A stretch of 64,000 bases of DNA, taken from NCBI GenBank assembly GCA_020438845.1, contig JAGQTV010000060.1, positions 1 through 64,000 of the forward strand. Direction: 5' to 3'. Made by a program: the position numbers and the translations under genes. Positions 51,562 through 59,266 of this stretch are shown here, one piece after another (the first letter of the stretch is position 1; each line of letters opens with the position of its first letter). Under the pieces are notes generated by a model. That model saw nothing but the letters and a program-made list of their open reading frames with translations. It was not told the origin of the DNA and did no database searches. This DNA is from Mycobacterium sp. (GTDB lineage: Bacteria > Actinomycetota > Actinomycetes > Mycobacteriales > Mycobacteriaceae).

Positions 51562-51983
51562 TCACCGGCGGCTCAGGCGGAGGAAATCGGTGACCGCGAC
51601 CGGTTGTAGGGCCTCTTTGTGGCGACGCAGGCCCGGTAGGCCGAGATCTTGGGCGAAGTTGAGGTACGAAAAGCGCTGCCGGAGTTCCCGTGCGGCCAGC
51701 CAGATGATCGCGGTTCCGGAGAATCGCACGGCATAAGCCAGTAGAACACCACCGAGATCAACGGAGTCATGGAGCACAGGACGGCCACCACACCGGAGGG
51801 CATCCGAAGTTGAGCGGTCACGGAGCCGACCTGCGCCGTCGTGGTCAGGGTGCCGAGAACCCCAATACGCCACAGCCCGTCGGCAGTGGGCGCGAACTCG
51901 GTGAAGGCGAACTCGGTGACCGCGTACGAGCTTCCCCACAGCACGACCAGCAGGAGATAGCCGGGTAGCCACGCGGGCCGCAT
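51562..51983 (-). pseudogene. Frameshifted membrane protein, probable DMT/EamA transporter remnant
   Basis: The frame from ATG 51983 reads YLLLVVLWGSSYAVTEFAF, the first helix of EamA-type transporters, then VLCSMTPLISVVFYWLM, which resembles a later helix, and then loses hydrophobicity. Continuing sense appears in another frame (GTAIIWLAARELRQRFSYLNF) to a stop at 51562. The protein is far shorter than the ~300 residues of the family, so both an internal deletion and a frameshift near 51740 are likely. Non-functional; probably a decaying gene. Confidence 0.5.
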
Positions 51984-53036
51984 CTAGAGTTGCCCGACCA
52001 CGACGTCGGCGAGGGTACCGATCCCGTCGCCGAAAACGTCGAACACGGGCACCTCCCCGCACCGGGCTCGGCACTCGGAGACCACCCGGTGGCGCTCGGA
52101 GCCGGGTACCCCGGCGAGATTGAGCGTCACCGCCAGCACCGGGGCGCCGTAAAGGCCGATCAGGGCGATCTCCGATTCCAGGCTCGGGATCCGGCACTGC
52201 TCAACGTGCTCCAATCCGTCGTAATGCGTGCGGGCGGGCATGTGCTGGAGGATCACGCCGCAGGGTGCCGCCGGGGAGAGTTGTTCGGCACAGGGGCCGG
52301 CCGGGTTTCGCAGCGAACTCTGGCCTTCGATGAGCATGATGTCCGGGTCGACTCCGGCCGCGCAGGCGAGGATCGCGCCCTCGAGTTCTCCGGCAGTGAA
52401 GTCGGTGACGAGCGCGTCGTGGATGACACCGTAGCGGCTGCCCTGCATCCACCCGGTCTGACCGGTGTAGATCATCTCGGTCCGAACGCCGCGACGGTTG
52501 AGTTCGTCGGCCAGGAACCGGGCGGTGGTGCGTTTGCCGACGATGCAGTCGGTGCCCAACACCGAAATCCGTTTGGCCCGCACCGAATACACCGAACCGT
52601 CCCAGAACCGCAGATCGCGGGCCGGTGGTGTGCGGCGGACGTCGGTGATGCGGATTCCCTTGGCCGCGCAGAGTTCAGCCAGTTCCGGCTCGTCGCACAG
52701 GTGGTCGTGCAGCCCGCTCACCAGATCCAGTCCGGCCTCGGCGCATTCCACCAGTTGGGCGCGTAGCGCGTTGGTGAGGCGGCCGCCGTGCGGTGCTTCC
52801 CCGACGATAGCGACCGTGGCTTCCGGAGCGCATGCGATGGCCTCAGCCACGTCGGCCACGATCGGGATTCCGCGGGGCGATCCGTCCAGCACGGCACCGG
52901 CGTCGCGGCCGGCCAAGGTGTGGTCGACGACCGCCCGGACCGCGAACCGGTCACCGCCGCGGACCAGGCCGTGGGCGACCTTGCCGCGGGGAATGCCGAA
53001 GCAGCCGTCAGCGAGGACGATCGCGAGTTGGGTCAT
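51984..53036 (-). CDS. DUF1611 P-loop protein, DgcN-like (D-glutamate/amino-acid N-acetyltransferase type)
   Basis: A 350-residue protein of the DUF1611 family. The N-terminal domain (1-135) is Rossmann-like (AIVLADGCFG, VAIVGEAPHGG); the C-terminal domain begins with a P-loop-like SVLGTDCIVGKRTTA and has IMLIEGQSSLRNPAG. Family members called DgcN act with the epimerase DgcA in use of D-glutamate; no DgcA gene is present here, so the substrate is uncertain. It starts with ATG 53036. Remnants of a transporter (downstream) and an acetyltransferase (upstream) flank it, as if a small amino-acid operon has decayed around it. Confidence 0.68.
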   Translation of the reverse strand: MTQLAIVLADGCFGIPRGKVAHGLVRGGDRFAVRAVVDHTLAGRDAGAVLDGSPRGIPIVADVAEAIACAPEATVAIVGEAPHGGRLTNALRAQLVECAEAGLDLVSGLHDHLCDEPELAELCAAKGIRITDVRRTPPARDLRFWDGSVYSVRAKRISVLGTDCIVGKRTTARFLADELNRRGVRTEMIYTGQTGWMQGSRYGVIHDALVTDFTAGELEGAILACAAGVDPDIMLIEGQSSLRNPAGPCAEQLSPAAPCGVILQHMPARTHYDGLEHVEQCRIPSLESEIALIGLYGAPVLAVTLNLAGVPGSERHRVVSECRARCGEVPVFDVFGDGIGTLADVVVGQL

Positions 53037-53102
53037 GAACAGGGTTCCCCATTCGGAAAAACTAGGTCCGGAAAAGCGTATTCGGCGGTGGTTTCGGTGG
53101 GC

Positions 53103-53338
53103 GTGATTTCCCCGGAACCCCTGCCGATCGAGGCGTTCGAGGCCCGGCAGGCCGAAATGTGGCGGGACTACCGGAACAGTCGGATCGCCGCGGGGTGGAA
53201 GACTTCGCCAGATCTCGTGGTGCGGTGCGGATCGAATGTTCGATCTTCGGCTTCAACAGCGCATCGCGGGATCTGTTTGACGCCATGGGATTCGAGGTCC
53301 TGTCCATGGTCATGGGCAAGCGACTGGACTCGCTCTGA
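53103..53338 (+). pseudogene. GNAT acetyltransferase remnant
   Basis: The first part (GTG 53103) encodes ISPEPLPIEAFEARQAEMW, a GNAT-like N-terminus, and the last part encodes IFGFNSASRDLFDAMGFEVLS followed by MVMGKRLDSL and a stop at 53336-53338, the usual end of a GNAT fold. The two lie in different frames, and the total is about 78 codons rather than the usual ~150, so a deletion has fused the ends out of frame. This fills the otherwise gene-free gap between the dgcN-like gene and the GreA-like gene. Confidence 0.55.
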
Positions 53339-53386
53339 CGCTCACCGCGCGCGGACGGACTTGACGGTGCCGGTACCTTTTCGTGC

Positions 53387-53863
53387 ATGAGTCAGGACAT
53401 GGGAACGAAAGACTTCGCCGAACAGGAACGCGCCCGGCTGGAGGTGGAGCTGGCTGACCTGCGTCGACGTCGCGACCAGCTCCGGGCCGAACTGCGCGCA
53501 GACCAGGAGACCGTCGGGGACCGCGGTGACGCGGCCGAGGCCCTGCAGCGGGCGGAGGATCTGGGCGGTGTCGAAGAGCAGATCAACCGTCTGAACTGGC
53601 TGTTGGCCGGCGGAAGCGTGGCAGTGGAGGGTCAGCTTCCCAATGGAACCGCGGTCAAGTTGCGCTTCTCCGACGGCGAGGAGGTGCTCATGCGGGTGGT
53701 GAACTTCATCGAGGAGACGCCGGCTGGCGCTGAGGACACGACTCTGACCGCCGACAGCCCGCTGGGCCTGGCATTGTTCGGGCACAAGGCCGGGGACACC
53801 ATCACCTACCGCACCCCGCGCGGTGAGCAGCAGGTGACCTTGCTCGCCATCGAACTGCCCTGA
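53387..53863 (+). CDS. GreA/GreB-family transcription factor (secondary paralogue)
   Basis: A 158-residue protein. N-terminal coiled coil (about 10-80, LEVELADLRRRRDQLRAELR and GDAAEALQRAEDL) and C-terminal FKBP-like GreAB domain (about 85-158) with TADSPLGLALFGHKAGDTITY, the hallmark of the family. The acidic coil tip that rescues stalled polymerase in GreA is not clearly preserved, so it may be a regulator of RNA polymerase or an Rnk/Gfh-like protein rather than the housekeeping GreA. ATG 53387 is used. Its stop overlaps the oxidoreductase ATG by one base (TGATG), showing coupling to that gene. Confidence 0.78.
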   Translation: MSQDMGTKDFAEQERARLEVELADLRRRRDQLRAELRADQETVGDRGDAAEALQRAEDLGGVEEQINRLNWLLAGGSVAVEGQLPNGTAVKLRFSDGEEVLMRVVNFIEETPAGAEDTTLTADSPLGLALFGHKAGDTITYRTPRGEQQVTLLAIELP

Positions 53864-54831
53864 TGCGTGCGGTCAGGGTCACTGTGCTGGGTGGCCCGGA
53901 AGCGGTCGAGCTGGCGGAGGTCGAGGAGCCGGTCGGTGACGGGGTCGTCGTCGACGTCCATGCGGCCGGCGTGGCCTTTCCCGACGCACTGCTGACCCGC
54001 GGGCTCTATCAGTACCGCCCGCAGTTGCCGTTCACGCTGGGGGCAGAGCTGGCCGGGGTGGTGCGGTCCGCGCCTGAGGGTGCTGCGGTGAAGCCCGGCG
54101 ATCGGGTGGTTGGGCTGACCATGATCGGCGGGGCGATGGCCGAGACCGCCGTGCTCGGCGCCGACCGGGTTTTCCCACTGCCCGACAACATCAGCTTCGA
54201 GTCCGGGGCGGGCCTGCTGTTCAACGACCTGACGGTCTACTTCGCGCTGACAACGCGGGGCCGCCTTTCCGCCGGCGAATCGGTGCTGGTGCACGGCGCG
54301 GCGGGCGGCATCGGCACATCGACTCTGCGCCTGGCGCCGGCCTTGGGGGCAAGCCGGGTCATTGCGGTGGTCAGCACCGAGGAGAAAATGGACGTCGCCC
54401 GGGCGGCCGGCGCTACCGATGTAGTGCTGGCCGACGGCTTCAAGGACGCCGTCGCCGAATTGACCGGCGGCAAGGGTGTCGACATCGTGATGGACCCGGT
54501 GGGCGGCGATCGCTTCACCGACTCGCTGCGTTCCCTGGCCCCGGCCGGCCGGCTCCTGGTCGTGGGATTCACCGCGGGAGAAATCCCAACTGTCAAGGTG
54601 AACCGGTTGCTGCTCAACAATATCGACGTCGTTGGCGTGGGCTGGGGCGCCTGGGCGCTGACCCATCCCGGCGCGCTGGCCGAGCAGTGGGACGGTTTGG
54701 CGGAGTTGTTGAAGTCTGGCGAGCTGGCCGCCCCGCAGCCGGAGGTGTATCCGTTCGAGGAGGCTGCCGCGGCGGTGGCGTCGCTGGAGAACCGCACCGC
54801 GCGGGGCAAGGTGGTCCTGCGGGTCCGGTGA
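53863..54831 (+). CDS. Zinc-free NADPH:quinone oxidoreductase of the MDR superfamily
   Basis: A 322-residue medium-chain oxidoreductase. GroES-like N-domain, then a Rossmann fold with [17 protein letters not shown] (AxxGxxG) that binds NADPH and [13 protein letters not shown]. Catalytic zinc ligands are absent, as in quinone oxidoreductases. It probably reduces a quinone or enone. ATG 53863 overlaps the GreA-like stop by one base and its stop overlaps the maltokinase GTG by four, making a three-gene operon with mixed functions. Confidence 0.86.
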   Translation: MRAVRVTVLGGPEAVELAEVEEPVGDGVVVDVHAAGVAFPDALLTRGLYQYRPQLPFTLGAELAGVVRSAPEGAAVKPGDRVVGLTMIGGAMAETAVLGADRVFPLPDNISFESGAGLLFNDLTVYFALTTRGRLSAGESVLVHGAAGGIGTSTLRLAPALGASRVIAVVSTEEKMDVARAAGATDVVLADGFKDAVAELTGGKGVDIVMDPVGGDRFTDSLRSLAPAGRLLVVGFTAGEIPTVKVNRLLLNNIDVVGVGWGAWALTHPGALAEQWDGLAELLKSGELAAPQPEVYPFEEAAAAVASLENRTARGKVVLRVR

Positions 54832-55982
54832 CTCTCCCCGATTGGGCAGGGCCGGCTTGGCTTCCGGGGCAACGCTGGTACGCCGGGCGGGACCGGACGC
54901 TGGCCTCGGTGCAAACCCATGCCGTGCTGCCGCTTCGGGAATCGGTGGCCATCGTGCTCCTCGACGCCACGTACACCGACGGGTCCAGCGAGCGTTATCA
55001 GGTATTGGCGCCGAACGACGGGGATGCTGCGCGGGTGGTGCTGGAGTTGATCGACGCTGACGCGGTGGTCGGGCCGGTCCGCTTCGGCAGGGAACCCGGC
55101 GCGACGCTGCCGATAGGGGCCGAGCCTCGGATCGTCGAGGCCGAGCAGAGCAACACCAGCGTGGTTTTCGGCTCGAACGCAATTCTCAAACTCTTTCGCC
55201 GGGTGGTTCCCGGTGTGCACCCCGACATCGAGTTGACCCGGGTACTGACGCGGTCCGGCAACCCGCACGTCGCGCACCTTCTGGGCTCGTATCAGGCCAC
55301 CGACGGTGGCGACCCGTATCCGTTGGGCATGCTCAGCGCGTACGCACCGGATTCCGTGGACGGATGGCGGCTGGCCACCGGTGGTGATGCGGGATTCCAG
55401 GCCGAATCGGTCAGGCTCGGTGCGGCCGTCGCCTCGGTACACGCCGCGCTGGCGAGTGAACTCGGAACATCCACTGCCACAGTGTCTGTCGACTCTTGGC
55501 GGCTGCGTCTTGCTTCGGCGGTATCAAGCGTTCCCGAACTGACCCGCTACGCATCGGCGATCGAGGCGCGGTACGCCCGCTTGTCGGGTCGGCAGATCGC
55601 CGTGCAACGCGTGCACGGCGATCTGCATCTGGGCCAAGTGCTGCGCACTCCGCAGACTTGGCTGCTGATCGACTTCGAGGGAGAACCTGGGGTGCCGTTG
55701 GCCATACGGCGCCAACCCGATTCGGTGCTGCGTGACGTTGCGGGAATGCTGCGTTCCTTCGATTACGCGGCACAGCGGCTGCCAGTCGGTTGGGCTGAAG
55801 GCAACCGATCGGCGTTCTGCGACGGCTATGCCGCAGAAGCGGGCTTTGATCCGCGAGAGCGGGCTGAATTGCTGGTCGCCTACGAATTGGACAAGGCGGT
55901 CTACGAGGCAGCATACGAAGCTCGGCACCGGCCGGATTGGCAGTCCATCCCGCTGCATGCCATCGCCGGACTGGTGGGCTGA
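54828..55982 (+). CDS. mak: Maltokinase
   Basis: A 384-residue kinase of the aminoglycoside-phosphotransferase fold. The [10 protein letters not shown]-terminal cap motif, ATP-binding strands and the catalytic [15 protein letters not shown] loop with Asp are present, followed by LIDFEGEP and [22 protein letters not shown], which are characteristic of maltokinase. It phosphorylates maltose to maltose-1-phosphate, feeding GlgE alpha-glucan synthesis. GTG 54828 overlaps the oxidoreductase stop by four bases. It is somewhat shorter than typical Mak proteins (~450) and is not next to treS, so this may be a second, separately placed copy. Confidence 0.85.
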   Translation: MTLPDWAGPAWLPGQRWYAGRDRTLASVQTHAVLPLRESVAIVLLDATYTDGSSERYQVLAPNDGDAARVVLELIDADAVVGPVRFGREPGATLPIGAEPRIVEAEQSNTSVVFGSNAILKLFRRVVPGVHPDIELTRVLTRSGNPHVAHLLGSYQATDGGDPYPLGMLSAYAPDSVDGWRLATGGDAGFQAESVRLGAAVASVHAALASELGTSTATVSVDSWRLRLASAVSSVPELTRYASAIEARYARLSGRQIAVQRVHGDLHLGQVLRTPQTWLLIDFEGEPGVPLAIRRQPDSVLRDVAGMLRSFDYAAQRLPVGWAEGNRSAFCDGYAAEAGFDPRERAELLVAYELDKAVYEAAYEARHRPDWQSIPLHAIAGLVG

Positions 55983-56066
55983 CCCGCCGGCACCCGGGCA
56001 GTTGCCTGGAAACCTCGGGCAGAGTATTCCCGGACGGGCAGCCGCCAAGGTCGCGGCATTACCGGA

Positions 56067-56270
56067 TCAGCCCAGCAGCCGTAACGCCAACCGCGGGCAG
56101 CGCTTCACCGCCGCCTTGGCGTACTTCAACTGGGCCGCAGCGATCTCGGGTTCGCGGGAACCGTCGATGGGCAACGGGTAGCCCCACTCATCGCGAGAAA
56201 GCGATTCCGGCAGAAGTTCGGTGCACAGGCCGCGGCCGTCACAGCGGGTCCAGTCGATGTGCAGTCTCAT
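56067..56270 (-). CDS. Ferredoxin, probable 3Fe-4S type
   Basis: A 67-residue ferredoxin. It begins MRLHIDWTRCDGRGLC and ends KRCPRLALRLLG. The first two Cys are five residues apart with Gly where the second cluster ligand would be, and a single later Cys-Pro follows, giving the three-Cys pattern of mycobacterial 3Fe-4S ferredoxins. It is an electron carrier, usually for cytochromes P450 or reductases; none is adjacent in the window. ATG 56270 overlaps the apbE stop by four bases (ATGA). Confidence 0.8.
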   Translation of the reverse strand: MRLHIDWTRCDGRGLCTELLPESLSRDEWGYPLPIDGSREPEIAAAQLKYAKAAVKRCPRLALRLLG

Positions 56271-57163
56271 GAAGGCCAGCCCGCGACCCTGTGCTCGATT
56301 CCGTCCTGGTCGACAAAGCGAGCCGGAATGCCAAGCGCAGAAAGCCAACTCGGGGCGCGACGACCCCGGATGATCGATGCAGTGCTCAACGTATTGGCGG
56401 CAAGGCAGGTTCTTGCCGCCACACTGACGCTGCGCCACAACGGTTCTGCTGATGTTCCCGTCCGCGGATCGACGATGTGATGCACAACCTGGCCGCCGCG
56501 CCGCCATTGCCGCCGGCGGGTACTGGAAGTTGCCAGCCCGGTGTCACTGCCGATGATCACTCGGCAGTGCGGGTCGTCCTCGCTGTCCTGCACCAGAATC
56601 TGCCATCCACCCTCCGGAGCCGGCCCCGCGGTGGCGATGTCACCACCCAGGTTCACCAGTACTCCGGATCCGGTTTCGGTATGCACCCGGCAGGCACACC
56701 GATCGGCGGCAACGGCTTTGGCGGTCGCACCGAGATCCAGCAGCGTCCCCGGAGGCAGCCGGACCGATGTCCCGTCGAACTCGACGTCTGCCCAACTCAC
56801 CGGAAGCCGCAACGACGTCAACCGCGGGTTCGCCCCCGCATCGGTGATGTCGCCGGAGTAGCCCAGCGCCACCAGTGCGCTGCCCACGGTGGGGTCGACG
56901 TCGCCGTCGGTGGATCGAGCAGCGTCCAGTGCGGCCGCGATCAAAACGGCTAGGACGGGGCTGACCGGCGTAGGCGCGCCGTTGGCGGTCGTCAGCGCGC
57001 TGACCTCGGAATCCGGCCGAAAGCGTGAGGCAGCGAGCTCGACGGCGTCGAGTTCGGCTTCGACGATCACACGCGCGCGGGCCAGTGCCGATGCTTCCGT
57101 GACCAGCAGGTGCATCTCGGTGCTCCAGCGGTCCCACCGGACGCCTGACGGGTTGGTACTCAT
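56267..57163 (-). CDS. apbE: ApbE-type FAD:protein FMN transferase
   Basis: A 298-residue flavin transferase. The N-terminal WSTEMHLLV strand, FRPDSEVSALTTANG (binding loop), DPTVGSALVALGYSG, LLDLGATAKAVAADR and GVLVNLGGDIATAGPAP, and the C-terminal HHIVDPRTG and VSVAARTCLAANTLST are the family hallmarks. It attaches FMN to Thr of FMN-binding proteins outside the membrane, but no FMN-bind target or signal peptide is present here. ATG 57163 follows AGGAGGG; two extra in-frame or linked ATGs lie in the 14-bp repeat array upstream, and ATG 57205 could add 14 residues. It is coupled to the ferredoxin and divergent from a two-component system. Confidence 0.85.
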   Translation of the reverse strand: MSTNPSGVRWDRWSTEMHLLVTEASALARARVIVEAELDAVELAASRFRPDSEVSALTTANGAPTPVSPVLAVLIAAALDAARSTDGDVDPTVGSALVALGYSGDITDAGANPRLTSLRLPVSWADVEFDGTSVRLPPGTLLDLGATAKAVAADRCACRVHTETGSGVLVNLGGDIATAGPAPEGGWQILVQDSEDDPHCRVIIGSDTGLATSSTRRRQWRRGGQVVHHIVDPRTGTSAEPLWRSVSVAARTCLAANTLSTASIIRGRRAPSWLSALGIPARFVDQDGIEHRVAGWPS

Positions 57164-57257
57164 GAAACGGCCCTCCTGAAACGGCCCTCGTGAAACAGCC
57201 CTCATGAAACGGCCCTCATGAAACGGCCCTCATGAAACGGCCCTCCTGAAACAGTGC
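57160..57257. repeat. Seven 14-bp tandem repeats carrying start codons and ribosome sites of apbE
   Basis: Seven units of TCATGAAACGGCCC-type sequence. On the coding strand each intact unit supplies GAGGGCC plus ATG, so three upstream units and the apbE start form a ladder; units with CAC or CAGG in place of CAT lost the start and read through. Two upstream ATGs each give a five-codon ORF (M-R-A-V-S-stop) ending in an ATGA overlap with the next start. Confidence 0.85.
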
Positions 57258-57290
57258 CGTGTCCTTCTTTGAGGCCTGAAAGAAATCGGT

Positions 57291-57310
57291 GGCACCCTTA
57301 TAGGGGTGCC
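57291..57310. promoter_or_regulatory. Perfect 7-bp inverted repeat overlapping the response-regulator start
   Basis: GGCACCC (57291-57297) and GGGTGCC (57304-57310) are exact inverse partners around the spacer TTATAG. The right arm covers the GTG start at 57306. It could be an autoregulatory operator of the OmpR-type protein or an RNA hairpin that sequesters the start codon. Confidence 0.5.
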
Positions 57311-57980
57311 GACACTTCTCGTGGTTGAGGATGATCGCGCGCTCAGCGGCATGCTGGTAGACCTCTTCACCGGCGAGGGATACCGGGTGGACACCGCATT
57401 CGACGCTCAGCAGGGGATGCACCGAGCACTGACCGGTGGCTACGACGCCCTCATCGTCGACCGTGGACTGCCGGTCATGGACGGCACACGGTTGGTGACC
57501 GTGCTGCGATCCCGCGGAGTGGCAACCCCGACACTGATGTTGACGGCACGCGGCTCCGTCGAGGACCGGGTCGAGGGTCTGGACGCAGGTGCTCAGGATT
57601 ACCTGGTCAAGCCCTTCGAGGTCCCCGAACTGCTGGCCCGGGTCCGCGCGCTGCTTCGGCGCACGGACGACGCCGCGACCGTCCTGAAGGCAGGTGGGTT
57701 GCGTCTCGACTTGGTCACCAGGAGGGTCACCGGCGCCACCACGACGGGGGCGGAGGTGGAACTCTCCGACCGCGAGGCCGCGCTGCTGGGGACGTTGATG
57801 AGCGCGCCGGGTCGGGTGTTCAGCCGTCCCCAGCTACTGGACCGGGCGTTCGAGGGCGTCGAATCCGATGGGGCTGTTGATCTTTACGTGCACTACTTGC
57901 GCCGCAAGCTCGGCAAGCAGGTGGTTCGCACCGTCCACGGCACCGGCTACCGGTTCGGGCTCAAAGACGATGCCCGGTGA
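57306..57980 (+). CDS. OmpR/PhoB-family response regulator
   Basis: A 224-residue two-component regulator. Receiver domain (1-120) with the acidic pair in VVEDDRALS, phospho-acceptor Asp52 in ALIVDRGLPVMDG, and the switch Lys in YLVKPFE; a winged-helix DNA-binding domain (about 130-220) ends in VRTVHGTGYRFG. GTG 57306 lies inside a perfect inverted repeat. Its stop overlaps the kinase GTG by four bases (GTGA). It is divergent from apbE and probably controls the apbE-ferredoxin operon. Confidence 0.9.
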   Translation: MPTLLVVEDDRALSGMLVDLFTGEGYRVDTAFDAQQGMHRALTGGYDALIVDRGLPVMDGTRLVTVLRSRGVATPTLMLTARGSVEDRVEGLDAGAQDYLVKPFEVPELLARVRALLRRTDDAATVLKAGGLRLDLVTRRVTGATTTGAEVELSDREAALLGTLMSAPGRVFSRPQLLDRAFEGVESDGAVDLYVHYLRRKLGKQVVRTVHGTGYRFGLKDDAR

Positions 57981-59176
57981 CCGCCGGAGATATGGCCCGG
58001 GTCAGACGGGCGGGCCGGATTGTCGCCTTCCAGACGTCGGCAGCGCTGGCGGCGGTGCTCCTGCTGGTGGGTTTGGTGATCGCAGCGGTATTCGTGCGGG
58101 GGCAGAACAACCAGATCACCGAGGATCTCGAAGTTGTGGCCCGGAGCGCCGACGACACTGGTGACGCGCCCCCTGGGATGGAACTGGTACTGCGTGATGA
58201 CAGTGGACGCGTCACGTCGAGCCCCGGAGGGAACGTCGGAGTGCCGTTGCTGGGCCGCGCGCCCGGATTCGCCGATGTGGACGACGACCACCGGCACTAC
58301 CGGGCTCTGGTCGTCGATCGCCCCGAAGGGCGGGTGGTGGCGCTGACCGATCTGGCGCCCTACCGGGCCGGGCTGACACGGTTGCTCAGTGCGCTCGCGC
58401 TCGCCGAACTGGCCGGAGTTCTCGCCTCGATTGCCGTCGTCGTGCTCTTCACCCGGCGTTCTGTGCAGCCACTGGCACAGGCGCTGGCACTGCAGCGCCG
58501 CTTCGTCGCCGACGCGTCGCACGAACTGCGCGCACCGTTGACCGTGCTGCACACCCGTGCCCAGATGCTGCGGCGCCGTATCGAATCCGGGGACCTGTCA
58601 GGCGCCGGCCGGGACGCCGAGGCGATGGTGGCCGACACCCAGGTCCTCAGTGGGGTTGTCGACGATCTGCTGGCGTCGGCGACTCTGGCGGCGGGCAAGC
58701 GCGAAGCCAACCGGGTGGATCTGGCGGGCGTGGCCGAGTCGGTCTGCGCCAGCCTGGGAGCCCAAGCCGAGACAGTGGGAGTGACGCTGGCCTGCGGCCG
58801 CGGAGATGGTGTGGTCGAGGTCATCGGTTCCGAGGCTTCGCTGCGCAGAGCCCTGACAGCATTGGTGGACAACGCGTTGGGTCATGAACACCGTGGCGGC
58901 GCTGTCGACGTGACGGTGCGACGCGACGGTCAGCAGGTGATCGCCGAGGTTTCCGACGACGGCACCGGGATCGATGAGGCGACGAAAGCGACTCTCTTCG
59001 AAAGGTTCTCGCACGGTCCGAGCCACACATCCGGGTCGGGACGCGAGTCCTACGGAATCGGTCTGGCGTTGGTGCGCGAGATCGTTACCGCACATGGCGG
59101 TGACATTCGGGTGTCGTCGATCGTGGGAAAGGGGGCCACGTTCGTCGTCAGCCTGCCCGCAGCTTCGGGTGAGTAA
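57977..59176 (+). CDS. Membrane sensor histidine kinase
   Basis: A 399-residue kinase. Two transmembrane helices (about 15-38 and 135-160) frame a ~95-residue extracytoplasmic sensor domain rich in Asp and Gly. Then HAMP-like linker, HisKA with His near 181 in DASHELRAPLTVLHTRAQ, and HATPase (VDNALGHE, VSDDGTGID, YGIGLALVREI). GTG 57977 overlaps the response-regulator stop by four bases. It should phosphorylate the regulator encoded just upstream. The stimulus is unknown; a redox or metal signal would fit the divergent flavin-transferase and ferredoxin genes. Confidence 0.9.
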   Translation: MTAGDMARVRRAGRIVAFQTSAALAAVLLLVGLVIAAVFVRGQNNQITEDLEVVARSADDTGDAPPGMELVLRDDSGRVTSSPGGNVGVPLLGRAPGFADVDDDHRHYRALVVDRPEGRVVALTDLAPYRAGLTRLLSALALAELAGVLASIAVVVLFTRRSVQPLAQALALQRRFVADASHELRAPLTVLHTRAQMLRRRIESGDLSGAGRDAEAMVADTQVLSGVVDDLLASATLAAGKREANRVDLAGVAESVCASLGAQAETVGVTLACGRGDGVVEVIGSEASLRRALTALVDNALGHEHRGGAVDVTVRRDGQQVIAEVSDDGTGIDEATKATLFERFSHGPSHTSGSGRESYGIGLALVREIVTAHGGDIRVSSIVGKGATFVVSLPAASGE

Positions 59177-59266
59177 TAAGCCCAAAGGAAATCGTCCAAC
59201 ACTGGACGCTTCACCAGGCAGGAAACCTATGCTCAGTGCTATGGCCAGGCAGTCGGCGACCGCACT

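Noticed and set aside
57160-57257. CRISPR array
   Set aside because: The 14-bp units follow each other without spacers and there are no cas genes.
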